Shown: positions 49,696 to 59,237 of the stretch, one piece after another
Position numbering within the stretch: the first letter of the stretch is position 1
Layout of the letters: every line of letters begins with the position of its first letter
Program-made: the position numbers and the translations under genes
Assembly (NCBI RefSeq): GCF_029379315.1
Contig: NZ_JAQYWQ010000012.1
Coordinates: 1 to 64,000 of the forward strand
Length of the DNA: 64,000 nucleotides
Source: Nostoc sp. S13
Lineage (GTDB): Bacteria; Cyanobacteriota; Cyanobacteriia; Cyanobacteriales; Nostocaceae
Reading direction: 5' to 3'
Notes under the pieces: model-generated
Told to the model about the DNA's origin: nothing
What the model saw: only the letters and a program-made list of their open reading frames with translations
The model's database searches: none

Positions 49696-52032
49696 TTAAA
49701 CGTGAACATGCAAGCTTAAGATAACTTTGCCAGTTGTAGATGGAGGAACTCTCCAAAGTAAGAGCGATCGCTTAATTATCTCCACTACAACTGCATCTTT
49801 TAGGGTCGAGGCTTTCTCATCCAAAACTACCCGTTCTACCCGACCTTTGTTGAGAGTGAACTCAAAGACGATTTCACCACTGAAGCCTGAAGGAAAGTTT
49901 AGTTGTTGAAAGTGTTTGGTTAGGTTAGCAATTCCTGTGTCATCCAAGCCAGTAACGCTGATTACTTCTAACTGATGGTTGATAGCTGCGTCTGATATTT
50001 CACCTAGTTCTATCTCCTGGGAATCAAAGCTCTTAAAAGGGATATTAACTTCTTTGGCTACTGGGGATTTTGGCGATCGCTTTTGTAGGAGAAAATCTGG
50101 AGCTACTGCTGAGGCTAGCGCTGATGGCATTGAGAATGATATTTTAGGCGCAAAACCACCAGCAGGAGGACTGCCAAACACTCCTTCGTAACTAACTGCT
50201 TCAGGCATTTCTACTGGCACTTGCATAGACAGGTATTCGCTTCCTGGTTCAACCCGCACGTCATCGCTGACAGCAACAAAAGCGGTGTATTGAGAAAGCA
50301 GTTGATAAGTTAAGGCGGTTTCTGTAACTGCTTCTACACCAGCTTTTGTTTCAAAGCTCACCATTTGATTCATCAAATCTTTGATGCAGGCACGTCCCCA
50401 TAACTGCGCTATAGCAAGATTTCCTGTTTCCTCAAATATGAGATTAAATGTTTTTTCATAGTGCTTACTGCCCGCAGCAATGCCGGAGATTTGCAGATTA
50501 CCTCTGGCTCTATCCTGTTTACGACCAAATAAAACTAATGGTTGTGCGGTGAATAAATCAGGCGCTGTGGCTGGGTAAATCACAGGCGATTCTGTGTCAC
50601 CTTGCCAAGAAATTTGAATATTTGTAAGTACGGGATTGTTGATTTGCCTGTAAAATTTTTCGGCAACTTCTTCTGTGGGTTCATCATGACGAATAATTCT
50701 AGATATTCCCCGGCCAATTTCGGCGATGCGATTTAGTAAAAAACGGTTAACAGAACTACCAGCACCGAAACTGTAAAGGCGATTTCCTGGTTGTAGGTGC
50801 TGTTGTACCTCTGACAAAATCTCATTTTCGTTACCGATGTAGCCATCGGTTAAGAGGACAACACTGCGTAATCTTCCGGCTGGTGTGGGGAAATTTATCG
50901 CTGTACGAATGCCACTGAGCATTTCTGTGCTGCCAGCAGCTTGTAAATTGTTAATGTAAGCGATCGCTTCGGCACGATTTTCTGATGTATTCGGCAGAGG
51001 TTTCTTTGATAACTGTCTGACTCTATCGGAAAAATCGATAATTGTGAAAGTATCGTGGGGATTCAACCCATTGATAAATCGCCGCATCAATTCCTGACAC
51101 TTTTGCAACGGATCGCCAGATTGCGAACCGGAAGTATCCACCAAAAATACGACATCTTTGGGGACAATTTCATCAGTGGAATATTCCAAAGCTGGAATTA
51201 GATAAATTGCAAAATGTCCGCCGCGATCGTCTGCTTGGGTTAATACTGTCGATTGAGTTTTATTACCAGAAACTTGATAGCGGAGAATTAAATCTTTGTT
51301 GGGAATTGTATCTTCTCCGGCTAATTGAATCCGCACAATTTGACCTGAGTGTTCAATTTTTAATTGATGTGAAGGAGAACGCACTTCAGAAATTGGTAAA
51401 CCTGCATCAATTTCTACTGTGACATTAATATTGTGACGCGATGTCTGCGACGGGCTACCCATTCCTTCTGGGACTACAGGCGGTGTAATCCGAGAAGCAT
51501 CAGGAACTTGGTCTGTGTCACCGCTACCATCTATCGGCGTTCCTGGAATATATCTTGGCCCCACCACCATCGGGAAAACAAATTCGTAGTTTCCCGCATC
51601 AAATTTTAAACTTTCGGTGTAACGAATTGTGACATCAATTTGTTCACCAGGTTTGATGTTAGCCAGAGATTGGGTAAAGATATTGTCTCGTTGCTGTTCT
51701 AAAAGTCCGGCAGTGCGTCCTTCTTGTTTCGCCTTTTCGTAGATTTTTTGAGCTTCTTCACGTTTTTTAATATTGCCTTTGATGATGCGGCTACCTATTT
51801 TTATTTCCATGTCATCCACCGCCGCCTCATCAGGTAACGGAAAGATATACACTGCTTCTAAAGGCTGCGTGAAGGGATTTTCAAAGCTTTGGATCACCTC
51901 AACTCGTGACAAGTTACCTGCAATTTTTGCGATAACTTCCGTATGCTTGAGCGGAAAAACTAGCTGCTGTCCTTGAGGGGATTGAACGTACAAACTCCCT
52001 AACTGTTGGTTTTCAGCACTTACTGTATTCAT
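49696..52032 (-). CDS. VIT-VWA domain protein with TonB-like C-terminus
   Basis: From ATG 52032 the protein has 778 residues. It starts with a VIT domain (SLYVQSPQGQQLVFPLKHTE, EAVYIFPLPDEAAVDDMEI). A von Willebrand A domain follows with a complete MIDAS start (VVFLVDTSGSQSGDP), DFSDRV and LLTDGYIGNE. The last 80 residues look like a TonB C-terminal fold (GEIVFEFTLNKGRVERVVLD). There is no evident signal peptide, so location is unclear. It is last in a minus-strand run with the TPR and Rpn-type genes. Confidence 0.9.
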   Translation of the reverse strand: MNTVSAENQQLGSLYVQSPQGQQLVFPLKHTEVIAKIAGNLSRVEVIQSFENPFTQPLEAVYIFPLPDEAAVDDMEIKIGSRIIKGNIKKREEAQKIYEKAKQEGRTAGLLEQQRDNIFTQSLANIKPGEQIDVTIRYTESLKFDAGNYEFVFPMVVGPRYIPGTPIDGSGDTDQVPDASRITPPVVPEGMGSPSQTSRHNINVTVEIDAGLPISEVRSPSHQLKIEHSGQIVRIQLAGEDTIPNKDLILRYQVSGNKTQSTVLTQADDRGGHFAIYLIPALEYSTDEIVPKDVVFLVDTSGSQSGDPLQKCQELMRRFINGLNPHDTFTIIDFSDRVRQLSKKPLPNTSENRAEAIAYINNLQAAGSTEMLSGIRTAINFPTPAGRLRSVVLLTDGYIGNENEILSEVQQHLQPGNRLYSFGAGSSVNRFLLNRIAEIGRGISRIIRHDEPTEEVAEKFYRQINNPVLTNIQISWQGDTESPVIYPATAPDLFTAQPLVLFGRKQDRARGNLQISGIAAGSKHYEKTFNLIFEETGNLAIAQLWGRACIKDLMNQMVSFETKAGVEAVTETALTYQLLSQYTAFVAVSDDVRVEPGSEYLSMQVPVEMPEAVSYEGVFGSPPAGGFAPKISFSMPSALASAVAPDFLLQKRSPKSPVAKEVNIPFKSFDSQEIELGEISDAAINHQLEVISVTGLDDTGIANLTKHFQQLNFPSGFSGEIVFEFTLNKGRVERVVLDEKASTLKDAVVVEIIKRSLLLWRVPPSTTGKVILSLHVHV

Positions 52033-52142
52033 GGATTTGATAGCTTGCTTTGTGTGGAATATAAACTTAGACCAAGCATAGTTAGATTTTTGAAAAAATC
52101 CAATCGGATTGCTATAAATTAATTTACTGATGATCATTTATT

Positions 52143-52679
52143 TTATTGTTGGTTTAACCAAGTTTCTAAATCAGCAACACTAGAAAAGTCTAGTAATGCT
52201 TCTCCGAGATTCTCTAATTGTTCAATAGATAATCCTTTAATTCCTTCGATTAATGAGGCATTAATTTCCCCAATGCGGCGATTGAGTTGACGTATAATTA
52301 AACGTTGTTCTCCTGATACAGCTTGTTCTCTGTCTCTTTGATAAAGTGGTTCTAGTCGCATAATTAACTCCCGATCATCTTCTTCTAATTCTTGATTTAC
52401 TCTCAAGTTTTCGCGCAAGTTGTAAACTAATTCGAGTGTTGCTTTTTGGTATGGATAATTTAATGGTAACGCTTGCAACTCGACGATAGCTTGTGATTGC
52501 ACACTTCCCCTTCCCAAAAGCCTCAACCATAAAGTCTCCGGTGTTTGCGGTAGTTGGTGTATCGCTACAATTGGTGTCCGCAAGGCATCTGGCAGAAAAT
52601 GTACTCCTGATAACCAACCTTCTTTTAGTAATTCTTCCAAATAGTCCTTGGAGAATTTGTCATGTATAAAGCGCGTCAT
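52143..52679 (-). CDS. Rpn/DUF4351-type protein with internal deletion
   Basis: A 178-residue protein. Its start MTRFIHDKFSKDYLEELL is that of cyanobacterial Rpn/DUF4351 proteins, normally about 290 residues. It then jumps directly to EGWLSGVHFLPDALRTPIVA, a segment that in the family lies about 110 residues later. The PD-(D/E)XK core (usually including EVREIDVWF) is missing. The C-terminal DUF4351 region is intact (GIKGLSIEQLENLGEALLDF). The deletion is in frame, so a nuclease-dead protein may be made. It is 18 bases downstream of the TPR gene. Confidence 0.7.
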   Translation of the reverse strand: MTRFIHDKFSKDYLEELLKEGWLSGVHFLPDALRTPIVAIHQLPQTPETLWLRLLGRGSVQSQAIVELQALPLNYPYQKATLELVYNLRENLRVNQELEEDDRELIMRLEPLYQRDREQAVSGEQRLIIRQLNRRIGEINASLIEGIKGLSIEQLENLGEALLDFSSVADLETWLNQQ

Positions 52680-52697
52680 TTTATACTTGTCTATGAA

Positions 52698-53765
52698 TTA
52701 TTTAACCAACACCAGTCCACTATATAAATGAAAAGCTGAGTCCCAATTAGTCTCTTCCCTACGAAGCAGATGAATGTGAGACTTGATATGACCCAGCATT
52801 TCTGTTTGATCTAATGCTGTATCTGCAAAGGACGTGAAATCTGACCAAATTTTGACTTCAGGTAGTTGCTGGTCAATCCAACTCGATAAACTATTCCAAT
52901 GAATTCTGATTGTATTTTGGCTAGCTTGGGGAATGATTTCTAAACCTTGCTGAAATTCATAGCCGTTATCATCAAGTCGGAGAATGCAACGTCTACCAAG
53001 TAGCTGTAAATCACAAAACTGGGCATAATCTTGTATTTGAGTTTTCCGTTCCAGTTTACCGCGCACGTCGCGATCTACGACTTCCTCAAAAATGGGCAAT
53101 AGCCCCACTACTTTTGCTGTAACTTCTGACCAGTCAAAGGTGAGAGAACCGAGTTGATTTGCCTCGTTGCAGCAAACAACAGTAGCTTTTGGGGTAGATT
53201 CTCGGAAATATTTGACTTGATAAACTTGAATTTGCTGAATTTCAGCTATTGTTGCCCAAAAGCAAGGAATACCAGCCTGCTGTAGCTGTTTGCCGTAAAA
53301 TTTTAGTTCTCCTAGTTGTCCAGTGCGGTATAACCTCCAGCCACGACTTGGCAATACCAGCCGTGCAGTGTAGGGGTCTAGCTGCATAATCTGGGCGAAT
53401 TTTCGAGATGCTTCTATTTTCATCTCGTTACTGAGTGGCTTTAAAATTAGTACGCTAAGTTCGGTGTTATTAGGTTGGGCAGTTGCTTGGGAAATGGCTC
53501 TTTGTCTTTCTTCTAGCTCTATTTCTTGTAGCCGTTGCAAACCTTGACGTGCAAGCGTCAATATTTTGGTATTCGTTGTATCTCGTAGCAGTTGCCGATA
53601 AATTTTTTCTGCATCTTGGCGCTTTTCAGATACTTCATGTAACCGACCGAGATAATATTGTACCCAAGGATTTTCGGGCGATTCTTTTTGCAGCTGTTTG
53701 AGTAATTTAGCAGCTGTTTGATAGTCTTTATGCTCAAAAGCGATCGCAACTTGCTCAATCATCAC
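52698..53765 (-). CDS. TPR-containing protein of unknown function
   Basis: A 355-residue protein. Its N-terminal third has two TPR-like pairs (YQTAAKLLKQLQKESPENPW and QDAEKIYRQLLRDTTNTKIL). The rest is a conserved cyanobacterial region with RLVLPSRGWRLYRTGQLGEL and EVVDRDVRGKLERKTQIQDYA. Its role is unknown. It starts MMIEQ; the second Met may be used. It likely shares a transcript with rsmE upstream and the Rpn-type gene downstream. Confidence 0.8.
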   Translation of the reverse strand: MMIEQVAIAFEHKDYQTAAKLLKQLQKESPENPWVQYYLGRLHEVSEKRQDAEKIYRQLLRDTTNTKILTLARQGLQRLQEIELEERQRAISQATAQPNNTELSVLILKPLSNEMKIEASRKFAQIMQLDPYTARLVLPSRGWRLYRTGQLGELKFYGKQLQQAGIPCFWATIAEIQQIQVYQVKYFRESTPKATVVCCNEANQLGSLTFDWSEVTAKVVGLLPIFEEVVDRDVRGKLERKTQIQDYAQFCDLQLLGRRCILRLDDNGYEFQQGLEIIPQASQNTIRIHWNSLSSWIDQQLPEVKIWSDFTSFADTALDQTEMLGHIKSHIHLLRREETNWDSAFHLYSGLVLVK

Positions 53766-53830
53766 TTACTTTAAATACACGCTAGAGTGATGTCTCACGT
53801 AAAAGTCATTTTGCGTGAGCTATAAATCAT

Positions 53831-54604
53831 TTATACTTCACAAGTTGCGGCAATCAAGGATAATGCTACTACTGGGGCTGTAACTGCTCTCAGGATGCGA
53901 CGACCAAGGGAAACAGGTTGAAATCCAGATGACTTCGCATTCTCAATTTCTTGTGTTGTCCATCCTCCCTCTGGGCCAGTAGCAATGATAATTGTTTCTT
54001 GTCCTATGTCATTTGTCACTTGTCCTTTGTACTGTAAGTAATCTTTTAAATGGGGAAACTCACCACGCGCCACACAGATATATTGCTGGCTGTTTGCAAA
54101 TGACATAGGCGCTTCGCCTTCCCGCAGGGTATGACCAATGACTAATGACAAACCCGTATTAAAAGCAACAGGTTCTAAAATTGTCGGTACAAAGGAGCGC
54201 TCTGATTGTTCGGCGGCTTCGGCTGCGATGCGCCGCCAGCGTTCCAGCTTTTGAAGACTAGGATGAAGCAAAGTGCGATCGCTCAATACTGGTGCAATAC
54301 AAGTTACTCCCAACTCCGTACAACACCGCACCACTTCATCAAATCCATTCCCTTTAGGCAACGCTACCATCAGCGTAATCGATACAGGTAATTCGGTTTC
54401 TACTGTCAGTGGTTCTAAAACCTGTGCTTGTTCGCCTGCAAGCTGCGCTAACCACCATTTTCCTCTACCATCCATTGCAATAAAGCGATCGCCTTCACGC
54501 AAGCGCAACACCCGCCCTAAATAATGTTGTTGTTCTTTGGTGAGTAAAATTTGCCCTTGTTGGAGTTGAGAGGGTGTGATCGCAATTCTTTGCAGTTGAG
54601 ACAT
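53831..54604 (-). CDS. rsmE: 16S rRNA (uracil-1498-N3)-methyltransferase RsmE
   Basis: A 257-residue SPOUT-class methyltransferase acting on U1498 of 16S rRNA. The PUA-like N-terminus includes QHYLGRVLRLREGDRFIAMD. The SPOUT domain has VALPKGNGFDEVVRCCTELG, ATGPEGGWTTQEIE and the knot segment LGRRILRAVTAPVVALSLIA. Two stretches, GHTLREGEAPMSF and KGQVTNDIGQE, do not look like family sequence. At DNA level they contain dispersed repeats, so they are probably in-frame insertions. Confidence 0.92.
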   Translation of the reverse strand: MSQLQRIAITPSQLQQGQILLTKEQQHYLGRVLRLREGDRFIAMDGRGKWWLAQLAGEQAQVLEPLTVETELPVSITLMVALPKGNGFDEVVRCCTELGVTCIAPVLSDRTLLHPSLQKLERWRRIAAEAAEQSERSFVPTILEPVAFNTGLSLVIGHTLREGEAPMSFANSQQYICVARGEFPHLKDYLQYKGQVTNDIGQETIIIATGPEGGWTTQEIENAKSSGFQPVSLGRRILRAVTAPVVALSLIAATCEV

Positions 54605-54802
54605 GATATGTTCTGCATGGTGAGGATAGGAATTATTTTCCGTCTAGACTGGATTTTGATCGAAATGAAATATTCTTGTATTTCTTGATAAAACATTAAA
54701 ATCAAGTAGAATCACTTCAGTAGTTTCTCGTAAGTATGCTAAACCGGAACTGTGAGTGAAAAACAATGCAGGCAATTAATTAAACTTTAGGAACGGTTTT
54801 GG

Positions 54803-56395
54803 ATGACTTACGCCAGCGATCGCCAGATGAAAATTTTGTTTTTAACGGCTGAACCTACTGATACGTCTAGACTGCGTTTACAGCAAGAGTTGCGAGAAAT
54901 CCAGCAAAGACTACAACTAGCTAACCAACGAGAAAGATTTCAGCTAGAGTACGGATTATCTGCACGTCCTGGAGATGTCAGCCAAAAAATATTGGATTTT
55001 CAGCCTGATATTGTGCATTTTTCGGGACATGGTGCAAGTACGGGTGAGCTTTGCTTTGAGAATACATTTGGTCAAGTGCAACCGGTCAAGCCCCAAGCTT
55101 TAGCTGCATTGTTTGAATTAGTAGCTAATCAAGTCCAGTGTGTGCTTCTCAATGCTTGTCATTCAGTGATTCAGGCGGAGGCTATAGTCCAGCATATCCC
55201 TTTTGTCATCGGGATGAATACTGCTATTGGGGATAGAGCGGCGATCGCATTTTCTGTGGGTTTTTACAAAGCACGAGGTGCAAATCGACCCTATGAAGAG
55301 GCTTTTAGGTTTGGGTGTGTAGAGATTCAACTAGAAGGTATTTCTGAAGAACTAACTCCAGTTATTCGTCGAAAGATAGCCAAGCAATCCTCTAGTAATT
55401 TTTATATAGAACGCCCTGCAATTGAAGAGCAATGTTATCAGGAAATTAGAGAACCAGGCGCTCTCATCCGAATTAAAGCACCAGATAAAATGGGAAAAAC
55501 ATATTTGGTGAATAGGATTCTCACCTATGCGACAGCAAATAATTATCAAACTGTAACGTTGAATTGCAGCAGGTTAATAAATACCCTAACTAAAACCGAT
55601 ATGGAGAGATTTTTACGCTTATTCTGTGCTGCTGTTAGCCAAGAGCTAGGTTTAACTAATCAAGTAAATGAGCGTTGGGACAATCTATGGACTCCTATGG
55701 AGAACACCATCGGTTACTTTCAGGAATACTTATTACCAAAAACTGCTAACTATTTGGTATTAGCCTTGAATAATGTTGATTTAATTTTTGAGCAAAATGA
55801 ACTTTCTCAAGAATTTTGTAGACTACTCCGAAGTTTTTATGATATGGCAAGGTACGGCGATGTAAAGAGTCAAATCTGGAAAAGACTCCGTTTGATAATT
55901 GCCCATTCTACAGAAGTTTATGCCTCGCTAGATATCAATAGCTCACCTCTTGCTAATCTACGTTTAGTAATTGATTTACCAGACTTTGAGCAGGAGCAGG
56001 TACAGCGTTTAGTCGAGCTATATGGACTAAACTGGAACATTGAACAAGTTGAGCGATTAATGGATATGGTAGGAGGACATCCAAATCTGTTAACAACTGG
56101 TATTGACCATATTAAATCGCATCAAAACTCCCTTGAGCAATTTTTAGAAGAAGCTCCAACCCTAGCAGGAGCATACAAAAATCATCTACAAGAACTTTTA
56201 GAAAAGGTTGAAAATAATCCAGAGTTAAAAACAGCATTCATTCAAGTCATATCGGCGAATGAAAACAATCCAGTTCAGCTGCGTCCGAGAATTGCCATCT
56301 CTTTGTACTATTTGGGATTAGTCAAGTTCCAGGGTAATTGTGTTCAGCCACGTTGTAAACTGTATCGGTCGTATTTTCGAGTTTTTCTTGAATAG
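54803..56395 (+). CDS. CHAT-domain / AAA (STAND-like) protein
   Basis: A 530-residue protein. Residues 9-185 are a CHAT (caspase HetF-associated) domain: MKILFLTAEPTDTSRLRL, catalytic His76 in HFSGHG and Cys119 in LLNACHS. Residues about 200-500 resemble the cyanobacterial AAA-like (PF14516-type) ATPase: IKAPDKMGKTYLVN (Walker A, Lys232). In place of the Walker B LDEVD it reads LNNVD, so hydrolysis may be lost. It precedes by 27 bases a membrane receptor bearing the same ATPase type. By family, it may be a protease triggered by the partner's signal. Met9 is an alternative start. Confidence 0.85.
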   Translation: MTYASDRQMKILFLTAEPTDTSRLRLQQELREIQQRLQLANQRERFQLEYGLSARPGDVSQKILDFQPDIVHFSGHGASTGELCFENTFGQVQPVKPQALAALFELVANQVQCVLLNACHSVIQAEAIVQHIPFVIGMNTAIGDRAAIAFSVGFYKARGANRPYEEAFRFGCVEIQLEGISEELTPVIRRKIAKQSSSNFYIERPAIEEQCYQEIREPGALIRIKAPDKMGKTYLVNRILTYATANNYQTVTLNCSRLINTLTKTDMERFLRLFCAAVSQELGLTNQVNERWDNLWTPMENTIGYFQEYLLPKTANYLVLALNNVDLIFEQNELSQEFCRLLRSFYDMARYGDVKSQIWKRLRLIIAHSTEVYASLDINSSPLANLRLVIDLPDFEQEQVQRLVELYGLNWNIEQVERLMDMVGGHPNLLTTGIDHIKSHQNSLEQFLEEAPTLAGAYKNHLQELLEKVENNPELKTAFIQVISANENNPVQLRPRIAISLYYLGLVKFQGNCVQPRCKLYRSYFRVFLE

Positions 56396-56422
56396 TTACT
56401 AGCAAAATAGGTTAAATAAACA

Positions 56423-59173
56423 ATGAATCAAGGACAAAAATATTATCATGTAGGTGGAGATTTAAATCTTGACGATCCTAGTTATATAGAGCGACAAGCT
56501 GACAGAAACCTTTATGAGAAACTGGAAGCAGGTGATTTTTGCTATGTATTTAACTCTCGACAGATGGGTAAATCTAGCTTGCGGGTAAGAGTAAAGAACA
56601 ATTTAGAAACAGCAGGCTTTAAATGTGTAGTAATCAGCCTAGATAAGCTTGGGACTAAAGGGTTTACTGAGGAACAATGGTATAATAGTTTAATTAAAAA
56701 TATCGCAGATAAATTTAATTTACAAACAGAGTTGTTATCAGATTTAACTCCATTAGATCGATTAAATTCTTTTTTCGAGAAGAAGTTATTAACAGAAATT
56801 GAGCAAAAAATTGTTATTTTTATAGATGAGATTGACACTGTTCTAAGTTTGGATTTCCCCACTGATGATTTTTTTGCTTTTATTAGATCCTGTTATAATG
56901 AGCGCGCTAATAACCGAATTTATGAACGAATTACTTTTGCATTACTAGGAGTAGCTACACCATCTCAATTAATCCAAGATACGCGACGCACACCCTTTAA
57001 TATTGGCGAAGCAATCCAATTAAATGGTTTTTCATTACAGGAAGCTCGACCTTTAACTAGAGGATTAGAAAGTAAAGTCAATGACCCTAGAATTGCTGAA
57101 TATATTCTTAAAGAAATACTCAAATGGACTGGCGGACAACCATTTCTCACACAAAAAATATTCAAAATAATTGCAGATCATGAAAATATCATTTCTAGTG
57201 ATGAAAAGTTAATCTCTAAGTGGATAGAGGGATTAGTAAAATTACGAATAATTGAAAATTGGGAATACCAGGATGAACCACAACATTTAAGAACTATTCA
57301 TAATAGGATTATTAATAGTAAAGAACCTCTTGTCAAATTGCTTAAATTATATCTTAAAGTTTTGCAAAATAAAGAATTACCAGTAAATGACAGTTTAGAA
57401 CAAAGTGAACTAATTCTGTCTGGTTTGCTAGAAGAAAGGAATGGTAAATTAAAGGTTTATAACTTCATTTATGAATCAGTATTTAATTCTAATTGGGTTG
57501 CTGAAATGTTAGCAGAGATGCGACCCTATGAAGAACAATTACTGAGATGGTTATCATCTAACCGTCAAGATAAATCATCACTATTGCAAGGTCAAGAATT
57601 ACAAAAAGCAATTGCATGGCGTGATGGTAAAATTCTGAATATTGAAGATTACCAATTTATTGATGCTAGCCAAGTACTAGAAATAGTTAATTTAGGAATT
57701 AAAATTCAAAAAAAAGAACGTTTTCAGCGTTTACTTGCAGGAATAACTGTCAGTATGATGATTATTAATGGAGTAAGTGTATTTCAATTACAAAAAACAA
57801 TTCAATCAGAGTGGTTGCGTGTACCTTACGTTTTAAATCCAGAACTCTTTAGCCAAGGAGAAAAGTCTTTCTTTTTAGGTGATGAAATTTCTTATCAAAA
57901 TAAAGGGGTCGAAGCTTTCAATAAAGGTGATTATTCAAAAGCAATAGAGTTTTTTAAAACATCTAAAGATATAGACAAAAGTGATCCTGAAGTAGTAATT
58001 TATTACAATAATTCCTTAGCCCAAGAACAGGCAAAAAAGATTAACCTCAAGCCTATAACCGTGGCTGTAGTTGTACCTATGTATGCGAGAAGAACATCTG
58101 CTATTGCAATGTTGAGAGGAGTCGCTCTAGCCCAAAATGAGTTTAATGAGTCGAAGGAAAAAGTTGGTTTTAAAAGTAGACTTTTGAATGTCAGGATAGC
58201 CAATGATAGTAATAATCCAGATCAAGCTCGAAAAGTTGCTAAAGAGTTAATTAAAGACTCAGATGTATTAGCAGTGATTGGTCACAATGCTAGCCAAGCT
58301 AGTAAATCTGCACTTGAGGTATATCAAAATAATGATTTGGCAATGATAGCCGCTACTAGCGCTAGTACGGAATTACAAGGTAAAGGTTTTTTCAGGACAA
58401 TCCTTTCTACTAAAGTTGCTGCTAAATACTTAGCCGATTATGCTATCAAGGATAATATAAAAAAAGTTGTTATTTACTATAATAGAGATGCTTACAGTAA
58501 AGACATCAAAGAAAAGTTTGAAGCCTCGTTTAAGGAACAACGTGGGAAAGTTCGATCATCTATAGATTTGGAAGATTCACAACGAAACTTAAAGGGAGAA
58601 TTTCTGGAAAATCTCGCTTCTATAAATCATCCAGATGCGGTTGTTTTTTTCCCAAATACAGAATCAGTTTCTACTGTAATTAAAATTGTTAGTTATAAAA
58701 AAAACGTCTATCCAGAATTAAGGAATTTACCATTGTTGGGAGGAGGAACTCTGTATACTTCAGAAATTTTAAAACAAGCTAAAGAAAATATTGAAGGTTT
58801 AATATTGACAGTTCCCTGGTTTCCTGAAGAGAAAAGTTCAAAAGAATTTGCAGAGCGAGCTTGCCGTGAATGGGATGATAAAATTGACTGGGCAACAGCT
58901 TCTAGTTATGATGCTACTCAGGCTTTTATCGCAGCCGTATCAAAATCTGATCTATCTAAAAAGAATGCAAGTGAACAGCGAAAGGATGTAATTGAAAAGT
59001 TAAAATCCATTAAGCTACCACCTGAGAAAACTTCAGGTGAGCGACTCCAATTCATCAATGGTGAACGGAAAGATGCTAAACCAGTTTTAGTCAAAGCAGT
59101 TGAAGGTATTAGAAAAAAATGTGGAAGTATTGAAGGGGGTGGATTTCGTTTTGAGCAAGTGCCGGAAAACTGA
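56423..59173 (+). CDS. AAA/STAND-like ATPase fused via one membrane helix to a periplasmic-binding receptor
   Basis: A 916-residue protein. Residues 1-330 form an AAA-like (PF14516-type) ATPase: YVFNSRQMGKSSLRV (Walker A, 44-53) and IVIFIDEIDTVL (Walker B, Asp135-Glu136). A helical/winged region follows to 430. One membrane helix is at about 437-455 (LLAGITVSMMIINGVSVFQL). A TPR-like pair (492-525, GVEAFNKGDYSKAIEFFKTS) precedes a type-1 periplasmic-binding domain from about 545: VAVVVPMYARRTSAIAMLRG, LAVIGHNASQASKSALEVYQ and KKVVIYYNRDAYSKDIK. The layout suggests an outside sensor coupled to an inside ATPase. It is downstream of the CHAT gene in one operon; the region is AT-rich and without HIP1 sites. 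Confidence 0.88.
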   Translation: MNQGQKYYHVGGDLNLDDPSYIERQADRNLYEKLEAGDFCYVFNSRQMGKSSLRVRVKNNLETAGFKCVVISLDKLGTKGFTEEQWYNSLIKNIADKFNLQTELLSDLTPLDRLNSFFEKKLLTEIEQKIVIFIDEIDTVLSLDFPTDDFFAFIRSCYNERANNRIYERITFALLGVATPSQLIQDTRRTPFNIGEAIQLNGFSLQEARPLTRGLESKVNDPRIAEYILKEILKWTGGQPFLTQKIFKIIADHENIISSDEKLISKWIEGLVKLRIIENWEYQDEPQHLRTIHNRIINSKEPLVKLLKLYLKVLQNKELPVNDSLEQSELILSGLLEERNGKLKVYNFIYESVFNSNWVAEMLAEMRPYEEQLLRWLSSNRQDKSSLLQGQELQKAIAWRDGKILNIEDYQFIDASQVLEIVNLGIKIQKKERFQRLLAGITVSMMIINGVSVFQLQKTIQSEWLRVPYVLNPELFSQGEKSFFLGDEISYQNKGVEAFNKGDYSKAIEFFKTSKDIDKSDPEVVIYYNNSLAQEQAKKINLKPITVAVVVPMYARRTSAIAMLRGVALAQNEFNESKEKVGFKSRLLNVRIANDSNNPDQARKVAKELIKDSDVLAVIGHNASQASKSALEVYQNNDLAMIAATSASTELQGKGFFRTILSTKVAAKYLADYAIKDNIKKVVIYYNRDAYSKDIKEKFEASFKEQRGKVRSSIDLEDSQRNLKGEFLENLASINHPDAVVFFPNTESVSTVIKIVSYKKNVYPELRNLPLLGGGTLYTSEILKQAKENIEGLILTVPWFPEEKSSKEFAERACREWDDKIDWATASSYDATQAFIAAVSKSDLSKKNASEQRKDVIEKLKSIKLPPEKTSGERLQFINGERKDAKPVLVKAVEGIRKKCGSIEGGGFRFEQVPEN

Positions 59174-59237
59174 ATACAGGAAACATTTTTTGCTTATTTG
59201 TGGCAGAGGAAATGTCTGCCACACAAAAATACTAGGC

